DNA of 64,000 nt from Alcaligenes sp. SDU_A2. GTDB lineage: Bacteria; Pseudomonadota; Gammaproteobacteria; Burkholderiales; Burkholderiaceae_B. The stretch is taken from NCBI RefSeq assembly GCF_038237375.1, contig NZ_CP151273.1, forward strand, positions 3,162,001-3,226,000, read 5' to 3'. Numbering within the stretch: the stretch's first letter is position 1; each line of letters opens with the position of its first letter. The notes under the pieces are model-generated. The model saw nothing but the letters and a program-made list of their open reading frames with translations. It was not told the DNA's origin and made no database searches. Shown in pieces: positions 9,377 to 18,659 of the stretch. Made by a program: the position numbers and the translations under genes.

Positions 9377-11338
9377 ATGAACCGCCCAGCCCACCCCGAT
9401 GGCCCCGCCGCTTCGCTCGCCCAGGCCCCCCATCCCCTGAATCCCTACGTGCCCATGCTGGCCATCGTCGTTATCGTGCTGTTGATGGGCGTGTTCGCCT
9501 GGGCCGTGCTTTCCGAACGTCGCGACGAACAGTCAGACGAGCTGATACGCAATGCCTTGTGGGTCGAGCAGTCCCTGTCATTTCAGTTGCGCTCGCACGA
9601 GAACAATCTGAACCGCATCGCCGATGAACTGAGCATGTCCGACCGGCTGGGCGATACACGCGAAGCGCAAACCCTGTTGCAACACTTCAAGACCATTCAC
9701 CCGGACTTGCTCAAAGTGGTGATCCAGGACCGCTTCGGCACCACTTTACTCGTGCGTCCACCGGGCGCGGACACACGCATCGCCGCCCATGTGGCCACAC
9801 CGCGCAAAGCCACCTGGCTGCCCGTGTACCGCTCGCGGGAACACCAGGAACCCGTTCTGGATCTGGTCGTGCCCGTGTACGAAAACAATGAACTGGCCGG
9901 CACGCTGCGCGCCACTTTTTCGCTGCACAAAATTTTGACGGAAAACGTCCCCTGGTGGATCGCCGAGCATTACCACGTCACTCTGGTGGACAACAGCGAT
10001 ACAGTGCTGGCCACGCGCTCCAAAGGCGAGCCGGACAGCCAAGCGCTGCGCCACGCCATGTCGGTTGACCCGCCGCTGCACGGCCTGCGCCTGCTCATCA
10101 CGCCCTACCAGCAAAAGCGCATTCCAACCTTTACCTTGTTGCTGACCGTCATCGTCGGCCTGGCTTTGCTGGCCGTAGTCAATCTGGTTATTCAGCACCA
10201 CTATGCCCGCAAGCGCCGCGATGCCGAGTATGCCTTGCTGCAAGAGCAAGCCTTTCGCAGCGCCATCGAAAACTCCATGATCACCGGCATGCGTGCACGC
10301 GATCTGGACGGACGCATCTTGTATGTCAATCCGGCTTTCTGCCGGCTGGTGGGCATGGACAGCGAGCAGATTATCGGGCTGGCGCCACCCATGCCCTGGT
10401 GGGTGCCGGAGATGATGGACGAAACCCTGGAGCGGCGCGACCGCCTGCAACGCACCCCGACCGTGCAGGTTTTCGAGACGCGTTTCCAGCACACGGATGG
10501 TTCGCGTCTGGATGTGCAGGTCTTTGAATCGCCCTTGATCGATGCGCAGGGGGAGCAGGTGGGTTGGATAGGCTCGATTATCGACATCAGTTCGCGCAAG
10601 CAGGCCGAAGCCCTGGCCAGTTCACAATCCGAGCAACTACACCACACGGCCAAGCTGATCACGATGGGCGAGATGGCCTCTACCCTGGCGCACGAGCTGA
10701 ACCAGCCCCTGTCGGCCATCGCCAGCTATGCGGCCGGAGCGCTGAATCTGCTGCGCGCCGGCAAGGCCGACCCGGCTTTGCTCACACGCAGCATGGAAAG
10801 TCTGGCCGAACAGACACGGCGCGCCGGGCTGATCATTCACCGCATCCACGATTTCGTGCGCAAACGCGACCCACAACTGATCCCCCTGAATCTGGTTGAT
10901 GCCCTGCACGGCGCACTGGCGCTGGCACGGGCCGATCTGACCCGCCACGACATACAACTGCGCCTGCCCCCACACCCCACAACCTTGCCAGTCCTGGGCG
11001 ACAAAGTCCTGCTGGAGCAAGTCATTTTCAATTTGGTGCGCAATGCCGCCGAGGCCATGTCCGATCTGCCCGCGCCCCGCCGCGTGCTGGAGGTGACCAT
11101 GCTGAAACGCGAGACCACCGTGCTGATCATGGTCGCCGACCAGGGGCCGGGTGTGTCATCGAACATCATGTCCGAGGTATTTCAGGCCTTTACCACTACT
11201 AAAACCGACGGACTGGGGATAGGATTGAACATTTGCCGCTCCATTGTCGAACTGCACCACGGTCAACTCTGGTTCGAGAACGAAGCCCCCTACGGAGCCA
11301 CTTTCCTGTTCTCCCTGCCCTTGAACGAACATGACTAA
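9377..11338 (+). CDS. dctB: Sensor histidine kinase, DctB-like, with PAS domain
   Basis: Membrane sensor kinase of 653 residues. A membrane helix near residues 27-45 and a second near 252-272 enclose a periplasmic sensing region of about 200 residues. A PAS domain follows (about 290-410), then HisKA with phospho-accepting His439 in STLAHELNQPLSAIA, and an HATPase domain with N, G1 (DQGPGV) and G2 (GLGIGL) boxes. I chose the ATG at 9377; the frame extends 25 codons upstream. It overlaps the response regulator by eight bases. Divergent from dctPQM, it probably senses the transported organic acid. The symbol reflects architecture, not proven orthology. Confidence 0.88.
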   Translation: MNRPAHPDGPAASLAQAPHPLNPYVPMLAIVVIVLLMGVFAWAVLSERRDEQSDELIRNALWVEQSLSFQLRSHENNLNRIADELSMSDRLGDTREAQTLLQHFKTIHPDLLKVVIQDRFGTTLLVRPPGADTRIAAHVATPRKATWLPVYRSREHQEPVLDLVVPVYENNELAGTLRATFSLHKILTENVPWWIAEHYHVTLVDNSDTVLATRSKGEPDSQALRHAMSVDPPLHGLRLLITPYQQKRIPTFTLLLTVIVGLALLAVVNLVIQHHYARKRRDAEYALLQEQAFRSAIENSMITGMRARDLDGRILYVNPAFCRLVGMDSEQIIGLAPPMPWWVPEMMDETLERRDRLQRTPTVQVFETRFQHTDGSRLDVQVFESPLIDAQGEQVGWIGSIIDISSRKQAEALASSQSEQLHHTAKLITMGEMASTLAHELNQPLSAIASYAAGALNLLRAGKADPALLTRSMESLAEQTRRAGLIIHRIHDFVRKRDPQLIPLNLVDALHGALALARADLTRHDIQLRLPPHPTTLPVLGDKVLLEQVIFNLVRNAAEAMSDLPAPRRVLEVTMLKRETTVLIMVADQGPGVSSNIMSEVFQAFTTTKTDGLGIGLNICRSIVELHHGQLWFENEAPYGATFLFSLPLNEHD

Positions 11339-11975
11339 GCCCATATCCGCCCCCCTGGTCCACATTGTTGATGACGACGACGCCATCCGCGACGCCCTGT
11401 CCTGGCTGTTCTCCACCCGTCAGGTAGACACGCAAGTCTGGAGCAGCGGCGAAGCCTTTTTACAGGCCATGACGCCCGAGACCAGCGGCTGCATCCTGCT
11501 GGACATACGCTTGGGCGGCATCTCCGGGCTGGAAGTATTCGAGCGCCTGCGTCAGATGCACGCCACGCTACCGGTCATTTTTCTGACCGGACACGGCGAC
11601 CTGCCACTGGCCGTCAACGCCCTGAAACAAGGCGCGGCCGACTTCATCGAAAAACCGTTCAACGACAATGATCTGGTGGACCGCGTCCTGGAAGTGCTGC
11701 GCAGCTACCGGCTGAGTCAGGCCGAACGTGCCAGCGAAAACGCCTTGGAGCGGCGGCTCGACACCCTGTCGCAACGTGAACGCGAAGTGCTGGGGCTGGC
11801 CCTGGAAGGACGACTGAACAAGCAAATTGCCGAAGATCTGAACATCACCATGCGCACCGTAGAAGTGCATCGGGCGCGCGCGCTGGACAAAATGCAGGCA
11901 CGCTCCCTGCTGGAGCTGGCCCGCTGCGTAGACCCGATTCGCTTGCGCTCCGGCACCGGATCGGCCACAAACTGA
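11331..11975 (+). CDS. dctR: Response regulator, FixJ/DctR type (REC plus LuxR HTH)
   Basis: A 214-residue two-component regulator. The receiver domain has the acidic pair in IVDDDDAI, phospho-acceptor Asp58 (CILLDIRLGG) and the conserved lysine in IEKPF. The C-terminal LuxR-type helix-turn-helix reads LSQREREVLGLALEGRLNKQIA. This is the FixJ/DctR kind, not the sigma-54-dependent DctD kind, so target promoters should use sigma-70. Its start lies inside the kinase gene, so the pair is translationally coupled. Likely target: the divergent dctPQM operon. Confidence 0.92.
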   Translation: MTKPISAPLVHIVDDDDAIRDALSWLFSTRQVDTQVWSSGEAFLQAMTPETSGCILLDIRLGGISGLEVFERLRQMHATLPVIFLTGHGDLPLAVNALKQGAADFIEKPFNDNDLVDRVLEVLRSYRLSQAERASENALERRLDTLSQREREVLGLALEGRLNKQIAEDLNITMRTVEVHRARALDKMQARSLLELARCVDPIRLRSGTGSATN

Positions 11976-12041
11976 ACCCGGGATCAAGCATGTCCCTGCC
12001 ATCAGGCCATCCATCCCGCAGGCAGGCCTGGCCCCGATGTA

Positions 12042-12047
12042 TATAAT
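12042..12047 (+). promoter_or_regulatory. Candidate -10 element upstream of moaC
   Basis: A perfect TATAAT lies 59 bases before the moaC start in the 130-base gap after the response regulator gene. I see no good -35 element at the right spacing, so an activator or an extended -10 may be involved. I see no structure resembling a Moco riboswitch here. Confidence 0.4.
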
Positions 12048-12105
12048 GAAAACATAAAGTAAATAGAGCTGCGCCATCCCCGCATGCGCGGCTCACGGAG
12101 CACCC

Positions 12106-12615
12106 ATGAGCGATACCACCACCCCGGCCGCTGCCGGACTGCACCTGTCCCACCTGGACCAGGACGGCAAAGTCCGCATGGTCGATGTCAGCGACAAAAC
12201 CACTACTGCGCGCTCGGCCACGGCGCGCAGCATCGTGCGCCTGAGCCCGGCCGCCTTCGAGCTGCTGTCGGCCAACCGCAATGCCAAGGGCGAAGTTCTC
12301 AATACCGCCCGCGTGGCCGGCGTCCTGGCCGCCAAGCGCTGTGCCGAGCTGATTCCCATGTGTCATAGCCTGCCGCTGGATTTCGTAGGCATAGACTTTG
12401 AAAGCGATGCCGTCACGGGCACCATCGCCGTGCTGGCCACCTGTCGCACACGCTACACCACGGGCGTGGAAATGGAAGCCATGACGGCCTGCAGCGTGGC
12501 TGCGCTGACCATCTACGATATGTGCAAGGCGGCCGACAAAGGCATCATCATCGAACAGACCCGCCTGCTGGAAAAAACCGGCGGCAAGAGCGGCACCTGG
12601 ACAGCCGCCCTCTGA
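12106..12615 (+). CDS. moaC: Cyclic pyranopterin monophosphate synthase
   Basis: With MoaA, converts GTP to cyclic pyranopterin monophosphate, the first step of molybdenum cofactor synthesis. 169 residues; the family landmarks AKRCAELIPMCHSLPLD and GVEMEAMTACSVAALTIYDMCKA are intact, including the catalytic lysine region DKGIIIEQTRLLEKTGGKSG. First gene of moaC-moaD-moaE-moaB-moeA. MoaA is encoded apart, in the facing mobA-moaA unit. Confidence 0.97.
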   Translation: MSDTTTPAAAGLHLSHLDQDGKVRMVDVSDKTTTARSATARSIVRLSPAAFELLSANRNAKGEVLNTARVAGVLAAKRCAELIPMCHSLPLDFVGIDFESDAVTGTIAVLATCRTRYTTGVEMEAMTACSVAALTIYDMCKAADKGIIIEQTRLLEKTGGKSGTWTAAL

Positions 12616-12635
12616 CTTGGTTCACGGAGGTTTTC

Positions 12636-12893
12636 ATGACTACCCCCACGACGCTGCGCGTCCTGTACTTTGCCCAGGTGGCCGAACGCACCGGCGTGCG
12701 CCAGGAAAGCTGGGACTGGCCGCAGGACGGCACCGTGCAACAATGGCTGGACGCTCTGGTACTGCGCTATCCCGAACTGCAGGACATGTCGGGACGGCTG
12801 AAAGTCGCCGTCAACCAATTCCATGCCCGCCCCAGCGACCCGGTACGCGCCGGCGACGAGATCGCGGTATTTGAACCTGTTACCGGAGGCTGA
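12636..12893 (+). CDS. moaD: Molybdopterin synthase small (sulfur carrier) subunit
   Basis: Ubiquitin-like sulfur carrier of 85 residues ending in the required Gly-Gly (PVTGG), which is adenylated and thiocarboxylated before giving sulfur to the MoaE subunit. The ATG at 12636 follows an ACGGAGG ribosome binding site. It ends one base before moaE, and the two products form the molybdopterin synthase complex. The activating enzyme (MoeB) is not in this window. Confidence 0.95.
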   Translation: MTTPTTLRVLYFAQVAERTGVRQESWDWPQDGTVQQWLDALVLRYPELQDMSGRLKVAVNQFHARPSDPVRAGDEIAVFEPVTGG

Positions 12894-12894
12894 C

Positions 12895-13374
12895 ATGGTT
12901 GTCGTGCAAACGCAGGATTTCGATGTGGCCGCCCTGAATGCGCAACTGCGCAGCACGGCAGGCGGCAAGGCCGGGGCGATGGTCACCTTCGTGGGCTATG
13001 TGCGCGATCAGGCTGATGGCACGCCCACGCAATCGCTGTTTCTGGAACACTACCCCGGCATGTGCGAGCGCGAGATCAACGACGTATGCGCCCAGGCCCG
13101 TGCCCGCTGGCCCATTCTGGACACGCTGGTCGTGCATCGCGTGGGCGAACTGCACCTGACCGACCAGATCGTCTATGTGGGCGTGACCAGCGCCCATCGC
13201 GGCGATGCTTTTCGCGCCTGCGAATTCATCATGGACGTACTCAAGACCCGCGCCCCCTTCTGGAAACGCGAAACCTTGGCCGACGGCCAACGCTTCTGGG
13301 TCCAGCAACGCGACAGCGATACGGACAAGACCGACTCCTGGAATACCACCCCCGACTCGCCCCACCATGTCTAA
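12895..13374 (+). CDS. moaE: Molybdopterin synthase catalytic subunit
   Basis: Catalytic subunit that builds the dithiolene of molybdopterin from cPMP using MoaD thiocarboxylate; 159 residues. GAMVTFVGYVRD, LFLEHYPGM and the C-terminal FWKRETLADGQRFWV stretch, which carries the active-site lysine, match MoaE. The ATG at 12895 follows the moaD stop directly. The 3-prime end overlaps moaB by eight bases. Confidence 0.96.
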   Translation: MVVVQTQDFDVAALNAQLRSTAGGKAGAMVTFVGYVRDQADGTPTQSLFLEHYPGMCEREINDVCAQARARWPILDTLVVHRVGELHLTDQIVYVGVTSAHRGDAFRACEFIMDVLKTRAPFWKRETLADGQRFWVQQRDSDTDKTDSWNTTPDSPHHV

Positions 13375-13885
13375 AGCCCAACCCGACCTGCCTGCGGCCA
13401 GCCTGGCCGCCGCCGTGCTGACCATTTCGGACAAGCGCGGCCCGAACGACGATACCTCCGGCGACTATCTGGCCGCCAGCCTACAAGACAGTGGTCACCG
13501 CTGTGTGCAGCGCGCCATCAGCCGCGACGACATCTACGCGGTGCGCGCCATACTCAGCCAATGGATCGCCAACCCGGACATACAGATCATTCTGTGCAAC
13601 GGCGGCACCGGCTTCAGCCATAAAAAATCCACCATCGCGGCCGTCACGCCCCTGCTGGACCAGGTCATTACCGGTTTCGGCGAACAGTTCCGCTACCTGT
13701 CTTTCCAGGACATAGGCTCGTCGGCGTTGCAATCGGATGCCCTGGCAGGCACCGCCAACCAGACCCTGATATTTTGCCTGCCCGGCTCGCCCGGTGCCTG
13801 CACATTGGCCTGGGAAGGTATTTTGCGCCAGCAACTGGATAGCCGACACCGCCCCTGCAACTTCGCCTCGCAATACCTGCGCTAG
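13367..13885 (+). CDS. moaB: MoaB/MogA-type molybdopterin adenylyltransferase
   Basis: A 172-residue protein of the MoaB/MogA family that binds molybdopterin and adenylates it before metal insertion. The fold signature ILCNGGTGF is clear, as are LTISDKRGPNDDTSGDYL and the C-terminal CLPGSPGAC. Translation starts inside the moaE gene (8-base overlap). In bacteria without a separate mogA, a MoaB protein of this kind may supply the adenylylation activity; no mogA is seen here. Confidence 0.93.
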   Translation: MSKAQPDLPAASLAAAVLTISDKRGPNDDTSGDYLAASLQDSGHRCVQRAISRDDIYAVRAILSQWIANPDIQIILCNGGTGFSHKKSTIAAVTPLLDQVITGFGEQFRYLSFQDIGSSALQSDALAGTANQTLIFCLPGSPGACTLAWEGILRQQLDSRHRPCNFASQYLR

Positions 13886-13914
13886 GCCCTGTGTATACGG
13901 ACCCCTGAACACCG

Positions 13915-15120
13915 ATGATCGAATTTGACGTAGCCCAACAACGCCTGGCCCGGGCAGGCCATTATCCCGAAACAACCGAAGTCTGCGAGCTGGCCGATGC
14001 GCTGGGCCGCATTCTGGCCCAGGATATACAGGCTCAGCTGGATATGCCCCCGGCCGACAACAGCGCCATGGACGGCTATGCCGTGCGCCTGACCGATCTG
14101 GCCGAGGGCCGCGTCCTGCCCATCCAGCAGCGCTGTTATGCCGGCGACATGCCCGAAACGCTTAAAGCAGGCATGGCCATCCGCATCTTTACCGGCAGTC
14201 TGCTGCCTCCTGGCGCAGACACTGTCGTCATCCAGGAAAACTGCCAGGAAGACGAACACGGCGTGCGCATCCTGGAAATGCCCGAAGCAGGCGTCAATAT
14301 CCGCCGCCGTGGCGAGGACATGCGCGTGGGCGAGGTTCTGATCCAGACCGGCACAAAACTGAGTGCCGCGCATATCGCCCAATTGGCGGCCCAAGGCCAT
14401 GCCCGCCTGTCTGTCTACCAACGCCTGACCGTAGGCATCCTGACCACCGGCGACGAACTGACACCGGCCGGCCAACCCCTGTTGCCCGGCCAGATCTACA
14501 ACTCCAACGCCCCCATGCTGCGGGCGCAACTGCTTGCGCTGGACGTCGCCCGGGTACGTGCCCTGCATGCCCCAGACACGCTGGAGGCCATCCGCGACGC
14601 GCTGCAATCGCTGCTGGCCGACTGCGATCTGGTCCTGACTGTAGGCGGCGTATCCGTGGGCGAGAAAGATCTGGTCAAACCTGCCATCGAATCCATAGGC
14701 GGCGAACTGGATTTGTGGAAAGTACGCATGAAACCCGGCAAACCCCTGGCCCTGGCCTATGTGCAGGACAAACCGCTGGTCTGCCTGCCCGGCAACCCCG
14801 TGTCCTCCTATGCCGTGTTCTCCTTGATGGTGTCCCCGCTGATTCGCCGCCTGCAAGGTCGCCGCGACACCTTGCCGACCGTTCGCCACGCCATCCTGCA
14901 GGGCGAACGTCACTTTGAAGGCGACCGCGAGGAGTTCATCCGCGTCCAGGTGGGCAGCGACGAACAGGGACGCCTGCTGGCGCAGCCTTTCAGCAATCAG
15001 GGCTCGGGCGTGATCAGCTCCCTGCCCTGGGCCCAGGCTCTGGCCCGCATCCCCGCCGACACCCATGTCGCGCCCGGCGACGTAGTGCGTCTGTACGAGT
15101 ACAGTCAGTGGCAAGCCTGA
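13915..15120 (+). CDS. moeA: Molybdopterin molybdenumtransferase
   Basis: Inserts molybdate into adenylated molybdopterin, the last common step to Moco. 401 residues with the MoeA order of domains: PADNSAMDGYAVR near residue 45, the conserved RRRGEDM stretch, the MogA-like central domain (TTGDEL, SNAPML, VGGVSVGEKDLVK, KPGKPLA, CLPGNPVSSY) and a C-terminal beta domain. Last gene of the moaCDEB-moeA operon; a strong terminator follows. Confidence 0.96.
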   Translation: MIEFDVAQQRLARAGHYPETTEVCELADALGRILAQDIQAQLDMPPADNSAMDGYAVRLTDLAEGRVLPIQQRCYAGDMPETLKAGMAIRIFTGSLLPPGADTVVIQENCQEDEHGVRILEMPEAGVNIRRRGEDMRVGEVLIQTGTKLSAAHIAQLAAQGHARLSVYQRLTVGILTTGDELTPAGQPLLPGQIYNSNAPMLRAQLLALDVARVRALHAPDTLEAIRDALQSLLADCDLVLTVGGVSVGEKDLVKPAIESIGGELDLWKVRMKPGKPLALAYVQDKPLVCLPGNPVSSYAVFSLMVSPLIRRLQGRRDTLPTVRHAILQGERHFEGDREEFIRVQVGSDEQGRLLAQPFSNQGSGVISSLPWAQALARIPADTHVAPGDVVRLYEYSQWQA

Positions 15121-15152
15121 TGGCCTGACTGTCCCGGCTCTCCGATCGACCG

Positions 15153-15187
15153 ATGCCGGTCAGCACTCAGCTGACCGGCATTTTTTT
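15153..15187 (+). terminator. Intrinsic terminator of the moa/moeA operon
   Basis: A perfect 12-bp stem ATGCCGGTCAGC with loop ACTCA, followed by seven T bases. The repeat element described next starts at this T-tract. Confidence 0.95.
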
Positions 15188-15581
15188 GTCGAAAGATGTC
15201 GGGGCTTGCTTCGTATTAAATGGGCCGTTTGGGCCAGGCGCAGCGGTGCCTTTCTCGCCAGGCCGGGGCGATGTCGTCGGTGTTTTGAGCCGTTCAAGGC
15301 GCAGCACGCTCGGACAGGGCTGATGGCTTGCCGGCGCGTCGCGCCGGTGCCCTGGTCGGGGCGCATGGCCGTGCGCGTCGTTAACTCCGGCGGGTTGCTC
15401 GCCTCCCAGGCGAGCAACAAGCGCCGCCGTCAAACAGAACGACGCTTGCACCCCGTCCCCACGCCCCGCCTGCGGCAAGCCATCCAACCCGCCCTTTTCG
15501 AGCGTGCTGCGCCTTGAACGGCTCAAAAAGCCAGTTCCTCATCGACTGGGTAAATTGGCTCCCGGAGTTCTTCGAAGAACC
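15188..15581. repeat. Structured repeat locus 2: type I remnant plus type II copy C
   Basis: The left part (to about 15275) keeps only pieces of the type I flank (CTTCGTATT, GGGCCGTTTGGGCCAG, TTCTCGCCAGGCC). Then comes a complete type II module with a perfect 30-bp inverted repeat: arms 15283-15312 and 15499-15528, starting TTTTGAGCCGTTCAAGGCGC. Its central hairpin at 15394-15418 has an 11-bp stem GTTGCTCGCCT and loop CCC. The core is reversed relative to the copies at 3.7 and 46.8 kb. The right end CCCGGAGTTCTTCGAAGAACC is shared with the 32.4 kb copy. It fills the gap between convergent moeA and mobA. Confidence 0.85.
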
Positions 15582-15623
15582 TTTTTGGGCCCACCGCAGA
15601 AATATGTGAAAGCGTTTCCGCCC

Positions 15624-16238
15624 TCACCGCAAGCCAGGCTCAAAGGACTGCGCCGTCTCCAGATCCTGGGGCGTATTGATATTGAAAAATGCATGGGCCG
15701 GTGCATCGCAATAATCCACCGGCACGGCTGCGACGCTGTGCAGCCAGTCCATGACACGGCGCTCTCCGCCCAGCAGATACTGTTTCAACGACGCCGCCTG
15801 ATCGGCTCGGACCAACAGACACAAAGGATGCGTGCGTTCGGCCTGCACATAGGCCGCCGGCGCATCTCGCTCGCACACCGCCTTGGCCAATCGCTGGCCC
15901 AGATCGGCAGGTACAAAAGGCAAATCCACCGGACAAGACAAGGCCCAGGGTGTCGTCACCTGCTCCAACGCACTGGCCAAGCCAGCTAAGGGTCCAAGAT
16001 AGCCATCCAATCCAGCCATATCCGGCACAACACGCCCCCAATGCACATACTGCTCGGGATTACGATTGGCGCTGATCAGCACCGGACCGACTTGCGGCCG
16101 CAAGCGGCGCACGACATGCTGCACCAATGGCTGGCCAGCCAGCACCACCAAGCCCTTGTCGATCTGACCGGACAGGTCAAAACGGCGCGCTCGGCCGCCG
16201 GCCAGCACAATGCCACTGATGTCATGCGTAGGGATCAT
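15624..16238 (-). CDS. mobA: Molybdenum cofactor guanylyltransferase
   Basis: Adds GMP to Mo-molybdopterin to give the (bis-)MGD cofactor needed by DMSO-reductase-family enzymes such as the formate dehydrogenase encoded 4 kb away. 204 residues; the N-terminal nucleotide-binding motif [11 protein letters not shown] and the later PVDLPFVP are typical. The start overlaps the moaA stop by four bases (ATGA), so it is translated from the moaA transcript. Confidence 0.95.
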   Translation of the reverse strand: MIPTHDISGIVLAGGRARRFDLSGQIDKGLVVLAGQPLVQHVVRRLRPQVGPVLISANRNPEQYVHWGRVVPDMAGLDGYLGPLAGLASALEQVTTPWALSCPVDLPFVPADLGQRLAKAVCERDAPAAYVQAERTHPLCLLVRADQAASLKQYLLGGERRVMDWLHSVAAVPVDYCDAPAHAFFNINTPQDLETAQSFEPGLR

Positions 16239-17437
16239 CCGCCGATATAGCTCATTTCGATGCGTGGCCGACCGGCAGTCTGTTCGCCACGAAGTTCAGA
16301 ATAACGGTCCCGCCGTCCGGACCAGACACCATGCAGATAAGCAGCCAGTTGTTCATCCGAGGCCCCACCCCGCAACTGCGCGCGCACATCATACCCTTGG
16401 GATGCAAACAAGCACAGGAACAAGCGCCCTTCGGGCGACAGGCGCATGCGCGAACAGTCGCCACAGAAAGGCTGCGAAACACTGGTAATGACCCCGACCT
16501 CGCCCGAACCGTCCGCAAAACGCCAGCGACTGGCCACTTCGCCCCGATACTGGGCCTGAGCGGACTCCAGCGGATAGCGCTCATGGATACGCGCCACGAT
16601 ATCCGCGCCGCTCAGCACTTCGGCCAGATTCCAGCCATTGCTGGTGCCCACATCCATATACTCGATAAAACGCAGAATCTGCCCGGAACCTTTGAAATGC
16701 GCCACCATAGGCAGGATCTGGTCATCGTTCAGCCCCTTGCGCACCACCATATTGACCTTGACCGGTGCCAGACCCACCGCGTGCGCCTGGGCAATGCCAT
16801 CGAGCACAGTGGCCACCGATACGCTGCTGTCGCTCAACTGCGCAAAACGTGCGTCGTCCAGAGCATCCAGACTGACCGTGACACGGTTCAGCCCTGCGTC
16901 CTTCAGGGCGCGTGCCTTGCGACCCAGCAAAGTGCCGTTCGTGGTCAGAGTCAGCTCCACTGCCTTCCCCTCGGGGGTACGCAGTTTTGCCAACATCTCG
17001 ATCAGCACTTCGATATTGCGCCGCAGCAGCGGTTCCCCCCCGGTCAGGCGCAGCTTGCGCACGCCCAGCGCCACAGCCTGCCGGGCAACCCGCTCGATCT
17101 CCTCGAAACTCAGCAGAGACGCATGCGGCAGGAACTCGTAGTCCGTGCCGAAGATCTCGCGCGGCATACAGTAGGTGCAGCGGAAGTTGCACTTGTCGGT
17201 CAGGGAAATACGCAGGTCGCGCAGCGGCCTGTGCAGTGTGTCCAGCGGCTGCCCAGGCACCCCGACGGCGCGCACCGTGGGCCCGCCCGCAGGCCGGGAC
17301 TCCGACACATCGTTATCGGAAAAAATGCCTTGCCGCCGCTCGGCCTGGTCGCCGCGCGGTCGTGCCCGGCCTGCATCGGCAGGTCGGGGCGCGTGCTTGG
17401 GCCCGTGGTCATCGCTCATTGTGTTCTCGTCATTCAA
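16235..17437 (-). CDS. moaA: GTP 3',8-cyclase (MoaA) with N-terminal extension
   Basis: Radical SAM enzyme that, with MoaC, makes cPMP from GTP. The N-terminal cluster motif CNFRCTYC holds Cys83, Cys87 and Cys90; the second cluster is held by the CGDC...C group near residue 315. The C-terminal Gly-Gly needed for activity is present (MSYIGG). At 400 residues it is about 60-70 longer than usual because of a charged, probably disordered N-terminus; an internal ATG six codons in (17419) is an alternative start but does not remove the extension. Confidence 0.95.
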   Translation of the reverse strand: MNDENTMSDDHGPKHAPRPADAGRARPRGDQAERRQGIFSDNDVSESRPAGGPTVRAVGVPGQPLDTLHRPLRDLRISLTDKCNFRCTYCMPREIFGTDYEFLPHASLLSFEEIERVARQAVALGVRKLRLTGGEPLLRRNIEVLIEMLAKLRTPEGKAVELTLTTNGTLLGRKARALKDAGLNRVTVSLDALDDARFAQLSDSSVSVATVLDGIAQAHAVGLAPVKVNMVVRKGLNDDQILPMVAHFKGSGQILRFIEYMDVGTSNGWNLAEVLSGADIVARIHERYPLESAQAQYRGEVASRWRFADGSGEVGVITSVSQPFCGDCSRMRLSPEGRLFLCLFASQGYDVRAQLRGGASDEQLAAYLHGVWSGRRDRYSELRGEQTAGRPRIEMSYIGG

Positions 17438-17522
17438 GGACAGGGTTCAGCCCCGTCTCATGTCCTGTGTCTTCGTAAAGTAGCATGTCGGCGCAAGAAA
17501 CGCTGCGGTCTGCCCGGCCGCT

Positions 17523-18629
17523 TCAGCGCCAGAACAGATCGGCCGGCTGGCCGAACGCCTGTTCCAGCGTCAAAATGCGTCCCATGCCCTGCGGATCGTA
17601 ACCGACCAGCTCCTGCATGAACTGCCCATACGCCGGCCCGGTGATCAAGGCCATCAATTTCTGCATAGGCGCGCTGTCGAGCGTCTCTTGCTGTACGGCA
17701 ATAAAGTATCGTTCCTGCGCCAACGGAATGAAATCCAGCCCGCAGCGACATGCGGCCGTCTCCACCCCCAGACCGGTATCGGCCATGCCGCTGGCCACAT
17801 GGGCCGCCACGGCCATATGCGTCAATTCTGTGGTTTCAAAACCCGGCACCGCACTGGTGTTTACCCCCAGTTGGCCCAATAGCAAGGTCGCCAGAAAACG
17901 GGTGCTGGAACCAATCTGTCGATTCACGAAACGCACATCCGGCCTGACCAGATCGGCGATGCCGCTGATGTTCTTGGGATTGCCTTTTTCCACAAACAAG
18001 CCGGTATTGCGCGAGGACAGAAAAATCAGGCGATGCCGCACAGGCGACAGCCACTCGCCATAGCGCCGCAGCGCCGCGCTCTCGAACTGCCCGAGCGGCA
18101 CCTGAAAACCCGCCAGATCGCAATCGCCACGCTCCAGCGAGGCCAGCGCCTCGATGGCGGTGCGATAACGCAGCTCTAGCGGCAGCATATCCATATCGTT
18201 GGCCAGGCGCATCAGCCCTTCGATGGCAAAGCCGTGACTGGCCTGAAAGCGCAAATGAGCCGTCTGGTGACTATACAGACGGCCCAGCTCCTCTTGCAGC
18301 TCGGACGCCATGCTCTCGAGCGTGGGCGTCAGACGCGCTTCCAGCCGACGATTGGCCCACAGCAGACGCTGGGCAAATTCGGTCAGCTTGGTGCCCTTGC
18401 GCCGCGACGTTTCCAACAAAGCAGCGTCGAATTCTTTTTCTGCATTGCGCAGCAAGCCCCAGGCATGGCGATAAGAAAACTGGCAAGCCTTGCTAGCCCC
18501 GGACAAATGCCCAAGGCTCTCGATGGCACCGAGCAGACGCAACACATCCCGCATGGGAAGTTCCGCGCCACCCGCATTTTCCAGCACCCATTCTGAACGC
18601 AGCCTGGCCTTGAATTTTAGATTAGCCAT
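17523..18629 (-). CDS. ModE-like HTH regulator fused to a periplasmic-binding-protein-like domain
   Basis: A 368-residue transcription regulator. Residues about 1-110 form a winged helix-turn-helix of the ModE/LysR kind (GHLSGASKACQFSYRHAWGLL). The rest resembles the PBP-like sensor domain found behind ModE-type HTHs (EKGNPKNISGIADL, RFVNRQIGSSTR, ATGLGV-like GMADTGLGVE). It has no signal peptide, so it senses a small molecule in the cytoplasm, perhaps molybdate, formate or another ligand. It is divergent from fdsG with a 155-base AT-rich gap and is the obvious candidate regulator of the fds operon and of itself. Confidence 0.82.
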   Translation of the reverse strand: MANLKFKARLRSEWVLENAGGAELPMRDVLRLLGAIESLGHLSGASKACQFSYRHAWGLLRNAEKEFDAALLETSRRKGTKLTEFAQRLLWANRRLEARLTPTLESMASELQEELGRLYSHQTAHLRFQASHGFAIEGLMRLANDMDMLPLELRYRTAIEALASLERGDCDLAGFQVPLGQFESAALRRYGEWLSPVRHRLIFLSSRNTGLFVEKGNPKNISGIADLVRPDVRFVNRQIGSSTRFLATLLLGQLGVNTSAVPGFETTELTHMAVAAHVASGMADTGLGVETAACRCGLDFIPLAQERYFIAVQQETLDSAPMQKLMALITGPAYGQFMQELVGYDPQGMGRILTLEQAFGQPADLFWR

Positions 18630-18659
18630 GGTTTGGAGGGGGGTGTGTGTTTTCGTATT

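Noticed and set aside
11976-12105. Moco riboswitch upstream of moaC
   Set aside because: The gap is only 130 bases and I could not find the set of paired elements that define it; only a TATAAT box stands out.
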